A DNA stretch of 64,000 nucleotides, taken from Dysidea avara. Taxonomy: Eukaryota; Porifera; Demospongiae; Dictyoceratida; Dysideidae. Shown piece after piece: positions 1 through 11,479 of this stretch. Under the pieces are notes generated by a model. It searched no databases. It was not told where the DNA came from and saw only the letters and a program-made list of their open reading frames with translations. The stretch is taken from NCBI RefSeq assembly GCF_963678975.1, contig NC_089274.1, forward strand, positions 18,679,633 through 18,743,632, written 5' to 3'. Every line of letters starts with the position of its first letter. The stretch's first letter is position 1. The position numbers and the translations under genes are program-made.

Positions 1-226
1 AGTACAAAAATCTTTGTTTCATCTCCATACACGAAAAGATTCCAAAGTTACAGACGTTTGTTTACGTTGCGGTGACGAAAGAATTTACCGACAATCGTTT
101 TTCAGTGAATTTGCCTTCCTTTTCGAACAAAGAAGCATGCCTGGGGAAAAAACTATACCTTGGTGGATGCACAAATTCATGGCGAACACAATGAGCCACG
201 ATTCAATTCTGTACGTCGTTGTATCA
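1..226 (+). other. possible upstream exon of the left-edge gene
   Basis: A long open stretch on the plus strand ends at a strong donor-like GTAAGT (227-232). Two frames are open for much of it, so the reading frame is unclear, and neither joins the exon at 505 in the required phase 2; at least one more small exon between 227 and 504 would be needed. It lies directly upstream of the exon chain, which makes it a candidate upstream exon, not a proven one. Confidence 0.3.
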
Positions 227-504
227 GTAAGTTATGATGGTTTATGTAAGCGCCTGTAGATACTTTTCTCGATAGCTTCTGTACATATCAAATTATTTGC
301 TCGTCCGGTTGTCTAGTGCTGTATTTCCAACGCTGCTTAACTTAGGAAGCTGAAACTTGGCTAGTCCATTCCTCTGTCCCTGTAGAAAACAAAGAACAAA
401 TAAAATGCATTTTGAAAATTGTGCAGATATCGACGGTTTTCTAAAATTAGGTCACATATGTCAATCAAGATGTGTACAGTGCTGTTTTTTTGCTATTACA
501 TCAG

Positions 505-1646
505 ATTAGGAACCAGTGGTCCAATAGCAGGTAAAACGAGACTATCTACTGGTGGGGGTTATCTCATACCTCATCCACCACTCACTAAGGTATGGGTTAT
601 GATGGTAATGTTGACATAGTTACATGTGGTATATTGGCAGCCTGCAGTGAGGAAATTTAGCAGACATGAAAGACCAATGGGTGGTAGGAAAGACAAAGAG
701 AAGAGAGAAAAGGCACTGGAAGACCAAAGAGCAGTAAGATATTAATTCAGTCATTTGTAATAGTCAAAAGTGGTATTTTCAGGATTCAGTTATTGGTGCA
801 ACGATAATTCAAAAAAACAGAATACGAACAAAGCCAACACCTCTTTCAACATCATCGCAGCCACTGCACAATCGCAAATTAGAAACTGATGGTTCACACC
901 ATACAAGTACACTGCCACAGAGCACGATAGCAGAGAACACTACAGTACCTGACAGTAGCCCAGTAGCAGAGAGCACATTGCTGCAGTCTACAGCTGACAG
1001 CAGTGAAGTACATATGGGCACATCCCCTGTAACATCTACACACCAAACAATGTTTCATGCATCAGAAAAGAATAATGAGAGTCCTACCAAAGCTTTTGAG
1101 GAAGAGCCAAGTATGTGAATTCTGTTAATGGCTAATCACCTTGTTATATTTTATTGTCAAATCAGCAAATGGAGTCTTCAAATCAAAACTAGAGATACAC
1201 AATGCTGAAGGTGTACATGAAGCACAAGGTACAGTGTATGTCATAGTTATTTGATTTAGTTGATTTCATAAATGTCAGATATTGAGGTGGAGCAACCGAT
1301 AGATCATGAACAAGCACAAGAGGTAGAGGAACCATCACAAACAGATGCAGCCACTGTGGAGAGCAGTAACAAAGTTGTGTCAACCCATGGGACACCTGTC
1401 ACCACAGCTCAACAACAATCTCCTCTTAAATCAGACTCTGGACAGTTATCCCCACCTAAACGATCAAATCCCCATTCTCGTTCTGGTAACAATTCAAAAC
1501 TCAGTTCCAAGTCTGGTGATAGTTTGGAAGCAGGTCATAACTCTCCCACAAAAAGTAATCAACCTAGTAGAACTGGTCATGTGGACTCTAAGAGAAGTAA
1601 AGAGCGGACACCAATAAGCAGAACATCACACCATGAAGATACATAA
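505..1646 (+). CDS. 3' exons of an unrecognised multi-exon gene (partial)
   Basis: I do not recognise the product. Five exons chain with consistent phase: 505-589, 641-733, 783-1110, 1166-1228 and 1279-1646 (stop TAA at 1644-1646). The introns are 51, 49, 55 and 50 bp, each with GT and AG ends; coding phase carries across all four junctions (0, 0, 1, 1), which chance would rarely give. The encoded part starts with a Gly/Pro-rich stretch (STGGGYLIPHPPLTK), then a charged segment (RKDKEKREKALEDQR), then about 230 residues rich in Ser, Thr, Pro and Gln without predicted fold, ending in a basic Ser/Lys tail (TPISRTSHHEDT). No domain or membrane segment is visible. The gene is cut by the left edge; the exon before 505 must end in phase 2 and I could not fix it. 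AATAAA at 1646-1651 overlaps the stop and may be the poly(A) signal. Confidence 0.7.
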
Positions 1647-1810
1647 ATAAATACAGTCATTTTATTTGATGTACACTGGAATCTCTGAGTAAAACATGCA
1701 GCTCCCAACTCTTGGGTGCTGTGAGACTATCCACTCTACAACTAAGTTTCCGAATTATCCTTTAACCATATACTTGCAACTAACATTACAAAGTTTTAAC
1801 AACACTTCTC

Positions 1811-1905
1811 AGGGGCGGATCCAGGATTTTGCTAAGGGGGGGAGCACACAAGTAGAAGTCACACCACAGTGTGTAAAGCACACTCCACAAAATGTGAAGC
1901 ATGAG
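1811..1905. repeat. GGCGGATCC-type repeat end
   Basis: The segment opens with GGGGCGGATCCAGGATTTT followed by a G-run. The same GGATCCGCC/GGCGGATCC core beside a C- or G-run recurs near 10165 and 53950, with variants near 2735, 46456, 47103 and 51790. That points to a dispersed family with GC-rich termini in an AT-rich genome. Only the end is defined here; the other end was not paired with confidence, though the G-run at 2729-2737 with CCCCCCGCCTCC at 2750-2761 is a candidate. Confidence 0.4.
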
Positions 1906-1929
1906 CTCCCTAGGTGAATCTGGGGGAAT

Positions 1930-2225
1930 GTCCCTCCAGGAAATTTAGAAAATTAACATTCTGAGATTGAATTTGGTAGAAATTTGTTGATAGTTCAAAC
2001 ACTGGAAGATACTGAGTTAAAAACCAGAATTAGTGTAAAGGTCTAGGCTGCTCCCTAAGGAAATTTTGAAAAATTAACATTCTGAGATTGAATTTGGTGA
2101 CAACTTTTGAATATAATTTTGTTGATAGTTCAAACACTGGAAAATACTGAGTTAAAAACTATGCAGAATTAGTTTAAACTGCTGCCTAATGAAATTTTGA
2201 AAACTTAACATTGTGAGATAATTTT
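1930..2225. repeat. tandem repeat, about 125-130 bp unit, 2.3 copies
   Basis: The block GGAAATTT..GAAAATTAACATTCTGAGATTGAATTTGGT, TTGTTGATAGTTCAAACACTGG, AATACTGAGTTAAAAAC and CTGCTCCCTAA recurs in the same order at about 1938, 2062 and (partly) 2192. The copies are diverged by small indels. No coding content. Confidence 0.7.
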
Positions 2226-3277
2226 GACTTTTTAAAAATGCTTATGAAAGTTCAATGCGGAGGCATGAACGCTACTGAGCTGTAGTAGCTATAAAGTCTA
2301 TAAAGAAATTGACTTTGAGAATGATTTTGGTGCTAATTTTGGCTGAAATTAAGTAGAAACTTTTAGAATTAGAATAACTGAGGTCCCCTGCACAAGCATC
2401 ACAAAAATTTTAAGCATATAGATAATCCTGTGTGCAGCTGCATCTCCACTATAGCCACTAGGGTGTGGATAGAGTCATTAACTCAATTTAGAACAGATGA
2501 CACATTGTTTTATAATTATGTTACTCTTGACTGTTTTATTAGAGTAAATTACTGTTCTAAACATATAGAAGGTGCTCTATCCCACCTACTGTTCCCCTTG
2601 TGCTGCATATGGGTAACAATTTGCTACAGACACATTTATTATATTACACATAGTCATAAACTGCATAAAAATATTTGAATTATGTCTGAGGTGCCTAGCT
2701 ATGTTGAATGAGCAACAGTTAAAAAATTCTGAGGGGGGGCGGCACTGACCCCCCGCCTCCGATACATAACTAGTAAGTATGCACTAGTGGTATGGAATGG
2801 TTATTGAGTAATTATATTACAGTGGAACCTCTCTGTTATGGACACCCAGAATTTTTGGCCACTTTTTGCTGTAATGTAGAGGTTTTCTCTTTCAGAGGTA
2901 AAATATGTAAGAAGTCAGACCTGTTGGGACCTGGAGGTTTTTTCTATTGTGTCCTTAATTCGGGGAGTTTGTTAAACTGTAGACATGTAATTAAGGCTGT
3001 AAAATGGGTAAATCAATGTGTATGGTTTTATCACTATAGATGTGCTCTGTTTATTTACAATTTGACTGAAATATATACGCAGGGAAGTAATTATATACCT
3101 ATGTATATCCTTATAAGGAAATTTTATTCCAGTAAAGTGTACTGAAGGTTAATGACAATAAAATGTATACTTATTATGAACTCTTGCTAATAGCTATTAA
3201 TATTGGCAAAAAAAAAAAAAAAAAGCCGACCAGTTGAAACGATTGAGATTTACGTAAGCGGTTGACCATTTAATCAC
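2226..3277. other. intergenic, repeat fragments and A18 tract
   Basis: No gene seen. It contains a GC-rich repeat end (about 2729-2765), a segment starting CAGTGGAACCTCTCTG at 2820 that resembles one terminus of the CAGTGGAAC MITE family seen near 10.35, 28.4 and 29.2 kb, and an A18 run at about 3209-3226, some 145 bp upstream of the likely start of the next gene. The promoter of NRF-6-like gene 1 should lie in its last few hundred bases, but I see no TATA element I would call. Confidence 0.4.
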
Positions 3278-3370
3278 GTGGTGTATATTGTCACGAGGTT
3301 GGCCGACCACTTGCTGACAGGGCGTGATCAAGAAAGGTCACTCGTTTTCGTGTTGAAGTTCCCAGCTATT

Positions 3371-5605
3371 ATGTTCAAGCTACTCGTGTTCGTTGTTTTG
3401 CTATGGAGTTTTCCGGCTACGCTATGCAATGACTTGGAAGAGACTTCACGTGCCAGGGTGCGTGCCGCAGGAGCAGAATTGGTCGGCCAATACTTCTACC
3501 CTCGTCTCATTCAAAGTGTAAAAAGTTTCAAGCTATCCGACACAGTAACCCTAGGACAGTATCAAAATCTTGCTAACAGTGACAGTGTAATAAAGTGCGG
3601 AGAGCATTTCAGTAAATTCATTGCCAGTTTAAATACGAGCCATCAACTTCAATATTACATGGATTCATTTGGAAAACCAGAGGCTGGAATTTTGTATGGT
3701 AACTATATATTCCTTGGCAATTATGACGAGTGCATTCTGATCGGAGACACTGACTTTTGTCTCTTCCCTTATAATGTAACTGTGTACGATCCTTTGAATC
3801 ATAAAAATATCAGCGAAGTGTTTGATTTAGGGATGTGTTATCCAGAACTATGTAGTGCACAGGATTTTTATGCATTAGTTAACTATTATGTTTTTACTGA
3901 ACTTCACAATTTGAACTTTTCTGCTATTGGCATCAACGCCACCATCGAGTCAGTCTTAACTGGACCATCATGTCCCTGGAGAAATCTTAAATGGACTGCA
4001 AGTTCCATTATAATGTTATTTGTATGTTGTTTAATGGCAAGTCTTGTGCTGCTTGGAACTCTAGTGGACATACTAATTTGGGCATTTGACATCTTGCACA
4101 AACACCGGCAATGTAATGAAATGAAGGCACCAATTACACTGGCTGAGTCAGTATCTGGTGATGAAAAGGAATCAATAAACGACGAAGAGCCGCTGATTAA
4201 TTCACAGCCTAAGAGGCAAGAGTACGGTTACAAAAGGAGTGATTTGCAGCATAGGCTAATGGAATTTGGAAAGGATCTAATTTTGTCATTTTCTCTTTAC
4301 AAGACTATTCCAACTATCATGGCAACATTCCAGCCTCCAAATGCGATCACAAGCATTAATGGAATACGTGTGATTAGTATGTTCTGGGTGATCCTGGGTC
4401 ACACATTCCTGTGGGGTTTGTTCTACCGGGTCACAGACGATGCTGTCTATGCTATTGAAAATGTCCCCAAGAAATTTGCTTTCCAGCCAGTAGCTAATTC
4501 ATACTTATCTGTAGATAGTTTCTTTGTGATGAGTGGTCTACTTTTATCCTATTTGGGGATCAAGGAGATGGAACGTCGCAAAGGAAAGTTTCCGTATTTA
4601 TTTTTCTATGTTCACCGTGTATTGCGTCTTTCGCCAGCATACTATTTTGTGTTATTTGCATACTACAAAATCCTTCCCCATGTTGGGTCCGGTCCCCTGT
4701 GGATCATAGAAGACATTGCTCGCTGTGACAAGTATTGGTGGACAAATATTCTCTACATCAACAACTTTTATCCAACAAAATTTTCAGATCAGTGTTATGG
4801 GGTAACATGGTACTTGGCAAATGATATGCAGTTCTTCATCATTTCTCCGATATTTCTGGTGCTTCTCTACCACTTTTGGTATGTTGGTCTTGCTGCTATT
4901 GGAGGCACCATGATGCTCAGTTTCATCACAATAGGCACACTGGCTGGGATTAAGAATCCTAATGCTAATTTACTACAAGGAAGTCTCCCCATTAATGGTA
5001 CTTCAGCAGATATTTCAGACTTCGCCTACTCTAACATTTATGAGAAACCTTATTGTCGTATCAATGCATACCTGATTGGAGTACTACTTGGCTTTGTACT
5101 GTACAAGAAGTGGAAGGTACCAGGTAATTTTTGGGTACGTCTTGGTATCCATGGAGCATTGTGGGTAGCAGCTGCAATATTTTGTTCACTGATTGCATAT
5201 GGCCAATACCAGACTTGGAATGACCACCCATTCAATAAGGCTGAGAATGTGCTATTTTTTATGTTCAACCGTACTGTCTGGAGTACTGGCATTGCTGTAG
5301 TGATATACTTGTGTCATAATAACTTTGGTGGTGCTATTAATACTTTCCTGTCATGGGGCGTGTGGGTACCCCTGAGTCGTCTGACATTTATGGCTTATCT
5401 TTCCCACCCCATTATACTGACTGTCATTTATAGTACCATGAGGTCTCAATTCTTATATACCCACTACTATCTGTCAATGCTGGTGGTCGCTGCTGTGGTA
5501 TTGTCTTATTCCTTAGCATTAGCTTTTGCTTCTTTCGTTGAATACCCACTAGCTAATGTGGAGAGTGCAGTTTACAAGTTTGCTGGAATAAAGAGAAGGA
5601 AATGA
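3371..5605 (+). CDS. NRF-6-like membrane acyltransferase, gene 1
   Basis: Multi-pass membrane protein of the nose resistant to fluoxetine / acyltransferase_3 family. Relatives move acyl groups in membranes or affect lipid and drug handling; the substrate here is unknown. The open frame begins at 3278, but I prefer the ATG at 3371 because it starts a signal peptide (MFKLLVFVVLLWSFPA), giving 744 residues. The secreted NRF domain (residues about 20-205) carries family cysteines in YDEC, DTDFC, GMCYPELC and SCPW and N-glycosylation sites. A membrane segment follows at about 210-240, then a cytosolic acidic/basic linker, then the acyltransferase domain from about 325: INGIRVISMFWVILGH, VDSFFVMSG, HRVLRLSPAYY and SRLTFMAYLSHP, about ten membrane helices in all, with a basic tail KRRK. 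Single exon. The closest relative in the window is the minus-strand gene at 40.4-42.6 kb; both end alike. Confidence 0.9.
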   Translation: MFKLLVFVVLLWSFPATLCNDLEETSRARVRAAGAELVGQYFYPRLIQSVKSFKLSDTVTLGQYQNLANSDSVIKCGEHFSKFIASLNTSHQLQYYMDSFGKPEAGILYGNYIFLGNYDECILIGDTDFCLFPYNVTVYDPLNHKNISEVFDLGMCYPELCSAQDFYALVNYYVFTELHNLNFSAIGINATIESVLTGPSCPWRNLKWTASSIIMLFVCCLMASLVLLGTLVDILIWAFDILHKHRQCNEMKAPITLAESVSGDEKESINDEEPLINSQPKRQEYGYKRSDLQHRLMEFGKDLILSFSLYKTIPTIMATFQPPNAITSINGIRVISMFWVILGHTFLWGLFYRVTDDAVYAIENVPKKFAFQPVANSYLSVDSFFVMSGLLLSYLGIKEMERRKGKFPYLFFYVHRVLRLSPAYYFVLFAYYKILPHVGSGPLWIIEDIARCDKYWWTNILYINNFYPTKFSDQCYGVTWYLANDMQFFIISPIFLVLLYHFWYVGLAAIGGTMMLSFITIGTLAGIKNPNANLLQGSLPINGTSADISDFAYSNIYEKPYCRINAYLIGVLLGFVLYKKWKVPGNFWVRLGIHGALWVAAAIFCSLIAYGQYQTWNDHPFNKAENVLFFMFNRTVWSTGIAVVIYLCHNNFGGAINTFLSWGVWVPLSRLTFMAYLSHPIILTVIYSTMRSQFLYTHYYLSMLVVAAVVLSYSLALAFASFVEYPLANVESAVYKFAGIKRRK

Positions 5606-6109
5606 TGTGACAGATGATATATCACTCATTGTGGTATTGTGTAATAATGTGTGTTTATTTGTTGTCATTTAGAAGTATTTATATTTGTAACATCTTAACA
5701 CTGTTCTTGCTGTTACACTATAATTATTTCAGTATTCTTATTACATGTAAGTTAATTAGCACTGGACAAAACACTGATCTATATTGATACTCATTCAATG
5801 TCTGTCATGCTGGCTATATAGACACAGTGTAGTATGCAAACACACTTGCAACTGCATAAGTTGTGTACGTACTGTAAGCATGCCTATGCTGCACTGTACC
5901 TAAAAGCAACAATAATACATGTGGGATTTCATTGCCTTATTAGCATCCCATCATAATGGTTATGGGTGATGGGTGTCATGGCAGCTCTGGTTGGTCAACT
6001 GACGTTTACTTGGCAATGTCTAAAACACTGCTTGGGATCAATAAAAAATTATGTTATCATTCTGTGCATCCTTCATGCACACATTATCATCACTAGCAAT
6101 GGTAGGCAC
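5606..6109. other. 3' flank of gene 1, no gene
   Basis: AT-rich sequence downstream of the stop. No canonical AATAAA lies close to the stop; the first good candidate is AATAAAAAA near 6040. The plus strand 5960-6010 has weak similarity to the SRLTF region of the NRF-6 genes, which I do not regard as reliable. Confidence 0.4.
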
Positions 6110-6190
6110 ATACACTGTGTACATGTTTGCCATACACGAGAGACCAATACTATATCCTGTAGCACTAAACAAGCAGTGAATGATTCTATC
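6110..6190 (-). pseudogene. NRF-6-like gene fragment
   Basis: On the minus strand this stretch encodes FSATGYSIGLSC flanked by stops. It matches the FSATGYSIGLSCVIYACHN segment of NRF-6-like gene 2 (about 11820-11880); the DNA is also similar over about 42 bases (GAGAGACCAATACT.TATCCTGTAGCACT). The rest of the gene is not recognisable, so this is a fragment of a former family member or a copy moved by a repeat. It sits just downstream of gene 1 in the opposite orientation. Confidence 0.6.
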
Positions 6191-6479
6191 TCAATAAAAA
6201 AACTAGGAGTATACTATGGAATATAGCTAGTTAAACCCCCAGAATGGAAGTTAAACCTCAATGGTAAATATGAAAGATGACATGATTTACACATTCAGTT
6301 GCAACATAAGCCATTATTATATCCTCAAAATTTTGATTTGAAACCATACAAAATACTTGTCACATTGTCTACAGTGAAGTCACAGAAAACATGTCATAAT
6401 GGACAATTGGAAAAAATTACTCAAACTGGCTACTAGTGGTCACCTCATTTATTTTTGTTATTAATGCTTTACAGCACAA

Positions 6480-6720
6480 GTGCTGAAGGTCTGTAGGGCA
6501 CCTGGTCCTACAGCCTGCTCAAAGACTTTAGCTACTTAAGGTGTGTTTGAAAAGTTGGAGAAAGGAGAAAAAATCCATGACTGGACCTAGGTGGCCTCGA
6601 ACCTGCAGCCATCCGATTTACGCTCGAACACTTACAGGAGTCTACCAGGTGGTCAGGATGTTTTCTCCTTGTTATTTTCATGTAACTATATCCATAGGAA
6701 TTCTAGAGAGTCCTCATTAC
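6480..6720 (-). repeat. tRNA-derived SINE, copy 1 (minus strand)
   Basis: This is an inverted copy of the segment at 17630-17885, similar along the whole length. Read on the minus strand it has an A-box-like TGGTAGACTCCTG and a B-box GGTTCGAGGCC about 32 bases further on, the RNA polymerase III promoter of tRNA-derived SINEs. The shared 3' part ends GCACTTGTGCTGTAAAGCATTAA, with no long poly(A). The flank at 6720 differs from the second copy, so the end lies near there. Confidence 0.7.
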
Positions 6721-7979
6721 AAAGGCTACCTCATAATCACGTCAATAAGGTTTCAAATATACTTCATAACCATGTCAAGTACATCTCAGGTATACATAAG
6801 GCTTGGTCTCGCCAGCCAGACTATATTTTTTTCTTTTGTCATTTGGTCAAGAACAACCGCCAAATGACAGAAGAAAAATACAGGTGACTACTGGCAAGCT
6901 TCATATTCTCATTATTACAACCACTTTGTTATAGTGACCATTTCAATTAAAAGATCCCCAAAATGCTGTGGTGTATTTTATGACTTTGTGTAGGAGAGTT
7001 TGAGACTATAACTTCTTGTCTCATTTCACTATAGTGAACTAATGTGTGGTACAATGTAACGTAAGTTAATTGAGACACATATGAGGCTAACAAAATAATG
7101 ATTTGGTATTAACAAGATCTTCATGCATATAGAGCTTTTGGGGCCAAAGTCTGTACATATAATGAAGTTAATAATAAGGTTACGTAGTTAGCTAGCCAGA
7201 CTGCTTTGTTTATCGTTGAGCAGAGGAATGACTTGCACCACCATACTCTTTCCCCCTACAAAAAAGCCACATAGCAACCATGTACAGTGATTAGCTAGCT
7301 AACAATAAAACAGTCTAAACTGAAATGGTGTACTTTATTATCTGGTAAATTGTGACTGTATGTAAACATCTGTTCATTAATTGAGGGATGTCATGAATAA
7401 TGAGAACCAATTATTGAGGTTTATATGAGCTATTTTTGGACAACTTCATGCTCATGTCCACTATTCTGAAAACGGTCTTATTTTATAGGTGGTCTTTGTA
7501 AAGAGGTGCTATTATATTTGAAAGTTTCAGTTTTCAATTTCATGCAGTTTCAGTTCTCAATGCCCACTGTTTCCAATATCCCAAGTCAGTGCAAGGTTGA
7601 AGTTACATCTGCACCTGTAGGACATCATTATTATCACACCTCGGCCTCAGCTTCAAGTTGATAACAATGATATCCTACTCATGGTAGGTCCCAGGTTTAA
7701 CAATAACATAATAAACAACATGATAATGAATCAAATCAGTTGCAATTTTTGCTGTGCTTGCAGTTTATATAATATGGCTTCATGTTGTCACACAGCTTGA
7801 AAGAAAATGTTATCAAGTTTAAGCAGAAGATGCAACACAAGTAGCTCAGCCCACAATAGGAATAAAATTTGTTAGATACAATCATTTGTGAGACTGTAAT
7901 ACAGCATTGTTATACTTCATTGAATATTAGCTGATTGCTTTGTTAGAGTATTTCACCATGTCTGGAGTGATATAGTTAT
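6721..7979. other. intergenic, no gene
   Basis: AT-rich sequence with no supported gene. Near 7600-7700 lies a small fold-back-like segment (CACCTGTAGGACATC.. to GATATCCTAC) related to the palindromic element at about 58732-58851. Confidence 0.4.
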
Positions 7980-8250
7980 TGATAATAAACATCGTTTACA
8001 AAGTACAAAATACTAAATGATTAATAAATCATGTTTATAAAGTATGTTAATAATTTACAAACTACGTGTATGATTTATAAAGTATATGTATGATTTATAA
8101 AGTATATGCATGATTTGTAAAGTACAAGTATGATTTATAAAGTATATATCTATGATTTATAAAGTATGTGTATGATTTATAAAGTATATGTCTATACTTT
8201 ATAAAGTAGTGTATTGATTTATAAAGTATGGTTATAGTTTATAAATAAGG
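7980..8250. repeat. AT-rich minisatellite, unit about 20 bp
   Basis: About ten imperfect copies of TATGATTTATAAAGTATATG, with units of 18-25 bp, densest at 8050-8245. Some units appear inverted (CTATACTTTATAAAGTAGTG), so the array can fold. No coding content. Confidence 0.85.
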
Positions 8251-8446
8251 TGTTTTTGTACTATTTTGGCACAAATGGCACCCCATAGTTTTTTGCATAC
8301 CTTTTCAGACTTTTGTGGACTTATCGTATCTATACCTGAAGTTCTGTATGCATGTTTGAAAACACCAGATGCTTCTGAAAACTACTGAGAGATAGCTAGC
8401 AGCCAAGATGTGTTTGGCTACATAAATTATTTCAGTACAGTATACC

Positions 8447-8824
8447 TATAGTACGTTAACGTTGAGCTGAATCCTCAAAGACATTTAATAACTCATGGAT
8501 GCAATTACACATGATCTTGAAATTTGGCTCATTTGTAGTACTGCTTGACCCACTAAAAATATTTCAAAATCTTTTTGTTCAAATGTTTGACATAGTATTT
8601 ACGGCCAATCAAAACTTTCACAATACACTTCCTATGGGGAAGCCATATAAGTATAATGTCCATTACAGCCCTTTCCTGAACTTGTAATGGAGCCAAACCG
8701 TACCTGTCTGTTGTTGATACCTTTTCTGTTACCAATAATTATCTGATTGGCTGAAATGTTGACTCTGTTGAGAAAAAATCCACTTTTAATTTTTCAGGAT
8801 TCAGCTCAACGTGAACATACTATA
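8447..8824. mobile_element. MITE with 29-bp inverted repeats, TA ends
   Basis: The left terminus TATAGTACGTTAACGTTGAG (continuing CTGAATCCT) is matched inverted by AGGATTCAGCTCAACGTGAA (continuing CATACTATA) at 8796-8824, with a single mismatch or so. The element is 378 bp and has no coding capacity. Ends in TA/TA suit a Tc1/mariner-type TA target, but I cannot separate the target duplication from the repeat itself. Confidence 0.75.
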
Positions 8825-10079
8825 GAAACTGAAATGTTCACCATGAATGCAGCCAACCATAGTGTTAACCCGTAACAAGCTAGATATTTATAATAACCAT
8901 GATTTTGAACAACTTTTTTCATGATGGTATCTGTAACACAGGGACACCACCATGGGTAGTAATGGGGGTGGTCGGTAGGCAATTGGTATATATCAACAGA
9001 AAAAGGCCGAGCAGGCCATATGGAGTCTCCAGCCTAAATAAAGGGCTCTAAAGATTGCCTGTGCCACCAGTTAAAGAAATTACATGTAGAAATCATCTGG
9101 GCAACTGTCCAAGGGTGTCCGTGCCTACCATGATAGCCTTCTGGCCAGTGGCATTTCAAGGTGCCAGAGAGTGGCTGGCACATGTCTCTAGAAATCCACT
9201 AGTGAAAAGTAGCCAAACCAATCAGTGGCATGGCAGTGGTGTGAATGTGTAGTGTATTGTTACCCATTCATGGTAAAAAGTCAAATTCAATAGTGTGTGC
9301 ATACATTGTCGATTTTCAAAATTTTGGTGACATATCTGCAAGATTGCAGGTGGGTTTCTATGTCAGTGGGTAGCAACAGTGACTTGTTTTCAATTCTGGG
9401 AGGATGATCATTGATGACCTGTCGAAATAAAATTCAACCCACAGTTATTATTATATACTAAGAAGAGTTATTTCAGTTTGAGTTTCAGCAAAGCTGCAAC
9501 CTGGACCATAACTGATAATTGGCTTTGTGCAAATTATTTCTCAAGAAATTAAAAATGTCACTGTGCTTTTCATCAAATCAATTAACCAAAATACATTCAG
9601 GTACAATGTTATATATTACAAGGGCCGCTCTGAAGTTGCCACAAATGGAAACTTCTATTATACACTTGGATGCCAATCCATATTTTTCAATTCACACATA
9701 GTTCACTCTCAATTTACATACAGTTGCATGTTCATCCAGGTTATAGCTAGGTATATGGAGCAGAAGGGTCTGGGGGCTGTGCCCCAGTATTTTATATGTT
9801 TCTATACTGAAATATTTAGAGAACATAATATCTAATCATAGTAATGCTTTTTAAAGTTGTGCAAGAGTTGTAGGGATCTGTGACAATAATGAGTAGTTCA
9901 TGCAGTTATGATCTTAAAGTAAATTGTTGGAACAGAGAATGACATGCAAATAACCACATGCATTTCATTTGCTAGCAGGCTAAATGTGCCCACAGTCATG
10001 GGATGGTGTTGCTGATGTAAAAAAAAAAAAATTCATACTCAGCAGCTGTGGAGGATCCTTAATAGTGTTACATGTGGTG
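8825..10079. other. intergenic, no gene
   Basis: No gene supported. The area near 9765 has GGTCTGGGGGCTGTGCCCCAG, a short GC-rich palindrome of repeat origin. Confidence 0.4.
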
Positions 10080-10190
10080 ACTGTTCTATTAGAGTATTTG
10101 ACTGACTGCTCTATTAGAATATCTTGATCTTGTATATAGTTTTTTTTAGGGGAGCCCCCCTCTTGGATCCGCCACCACACTTAGAACCGA
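10080..10190. repeat. short dispersed repeat pair and GGATCCGCC end
   Basis: 10080-10131 contains two head-to-tail copies of GACTGYTCTATTAGARTAT ending TTGATCT, the motif found at least eight more times in the window and forming the ends of the MITE at 25055-25261. It is followed at about 10150-10180 by GGAGCCCCCCTCTTGGATCC, an end of the GGCGGATCC family. Confidence 0.55.
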
Positions 10191-10347
10191 AAGTTCATGA
10201 AGTAATCTGGTAGCAATGTCATCCATACATATTTGACAGATTCAAATATAGCCTTCAATTCAATTTCAAAGCTATAATATTCAGCACATGTGTAGCTGAT
10301 CTGGAAGTCTCTTATGTCTCTTCTTTGGCAGGAAAAAAGGTGAGTAC

Positions 10348-10528
10348 AGTGAAACGTGTGTATTAAGGACACCTCGGGACCAACCGAAGTGTCCTGATTC
10401 TTAAGGTGTCCTTATTTTTCAGGTCAGTTCACATGCTAAGAGATACTTTGGGACTATTGCTAAGTATTCAGATTGCACAGGTGTCCTCATTTTCAAATGT
10501 TCTGATTAACAGGTTCCATAACACTGTA
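10348..10528. mobile_element. CAGTGRAAC-family MITE, degenerate
   Basis: Starts TACAGTGAAACGTGTGTATT and contains three GTGTCC(T) blocks with an inverted GGACACCT. The right end GTTCCATAACACTGTA is a degenerate match to the inverted start. Related to elements at 28412-28579 and 29155-29292. Confidence 0.45.
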
Positions 10529-11479
10529 TAGTATATCGTATGTTACATAGTTATCTCATGGTATATTATTACTACCCACACACATGATCATGACAGATGT
10601 GTGTTTATATTGTATGCAGGAATGGCAATCTATAGCTGTAGATATATAGGTCAGCCAATTGTATGTAGCTGTCTGGAGTAAAGAAGTAGAGAAAGTTAGA
10701 CACTGGCGGACATACACAAAACCTATGCAGCCCTGGCATCTTGCATGCCATGAACTAAATGTTTTAATGATAACAAGTGGAGAATATCTATTGCATACCA
10801 TGTTAAGTCTGGAGGGCTCTTGGTAAGCTCACCTTTTGATCAAATTAATGAACTGCTTATTGGTGTGTTATGATCAGTCATAATAAACGAGTCAGAATAT
10901 TTCAGATGTAATTTCACTGCACAGATATACAAGTAGCAGTAAGCTTATATAGCTGAACCATTAGTCAAAAAAGGTAATATTTTTCCTAAAGTTACTATTC
11001 TGGAGTTGAGTCATCATTAATGATTTGTGCATTTTAACAAGTTGTCAGGCACAATTTATTTTGCAATATCTTTTACACTGTAAACTAAATGCTGTGGTAT
11101 TCTGGAAAAGCATGATACCAAGACCTAAGCCTATATTATTGCACTAAAAACTGCATGAAGTATCACACAGAACATTCACATACAAACAATACAAGGTTAT
11201 TATACACCACAGCACTAAATGTACATACTTCATGGCATGTAGACTGCTTGCCCTGTTAACATTATCAGTGTAACACTATTATAATACAGAAAGTTAGAAA
11301 AATGTGGCAACCACTTGCATATCCTACCATCTGTATTTAACAATATGAATGTTTTGACATAAATTAAAGTTCTGTATGCATGTATGATACAGAACAAAGC
11401 AAATTCAGTAGTATCAATGACATGCAAGTGTATTGAAAAACTTAAAGAATTATTTATGTTAATCAACTGGCTACAAATG
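10529..11479. other. intergenic, 3' side of NRF-6-like gene 2
   Basis: No gene supported. The 3' untranslated region of the minus-strand gene at 11480 should occupy its right part; no strong poly(A) signal is evident. Confidence 0.4.

Noticed and set aside
2792-3145. 117-codon open frame on the plus strand
   Set aside because: It starts at a MITE terminus, has no recognisable domain and looks like chance in AT-rich DNA.
5960-6015. Plus-strand similarity to the SRLTF motif of the NRF-6 genes (LVGQLTF)
   Set aside because: Seven residues only, in the opposite orientation to the convincing fragment next to it; probably chance.
8050-8245. CRISPR array, because of regular short repeats
   Set aside because: Units are contiguous and diverged with no unique spacers, and the window is eukaryotic. 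It is a minisatellite.
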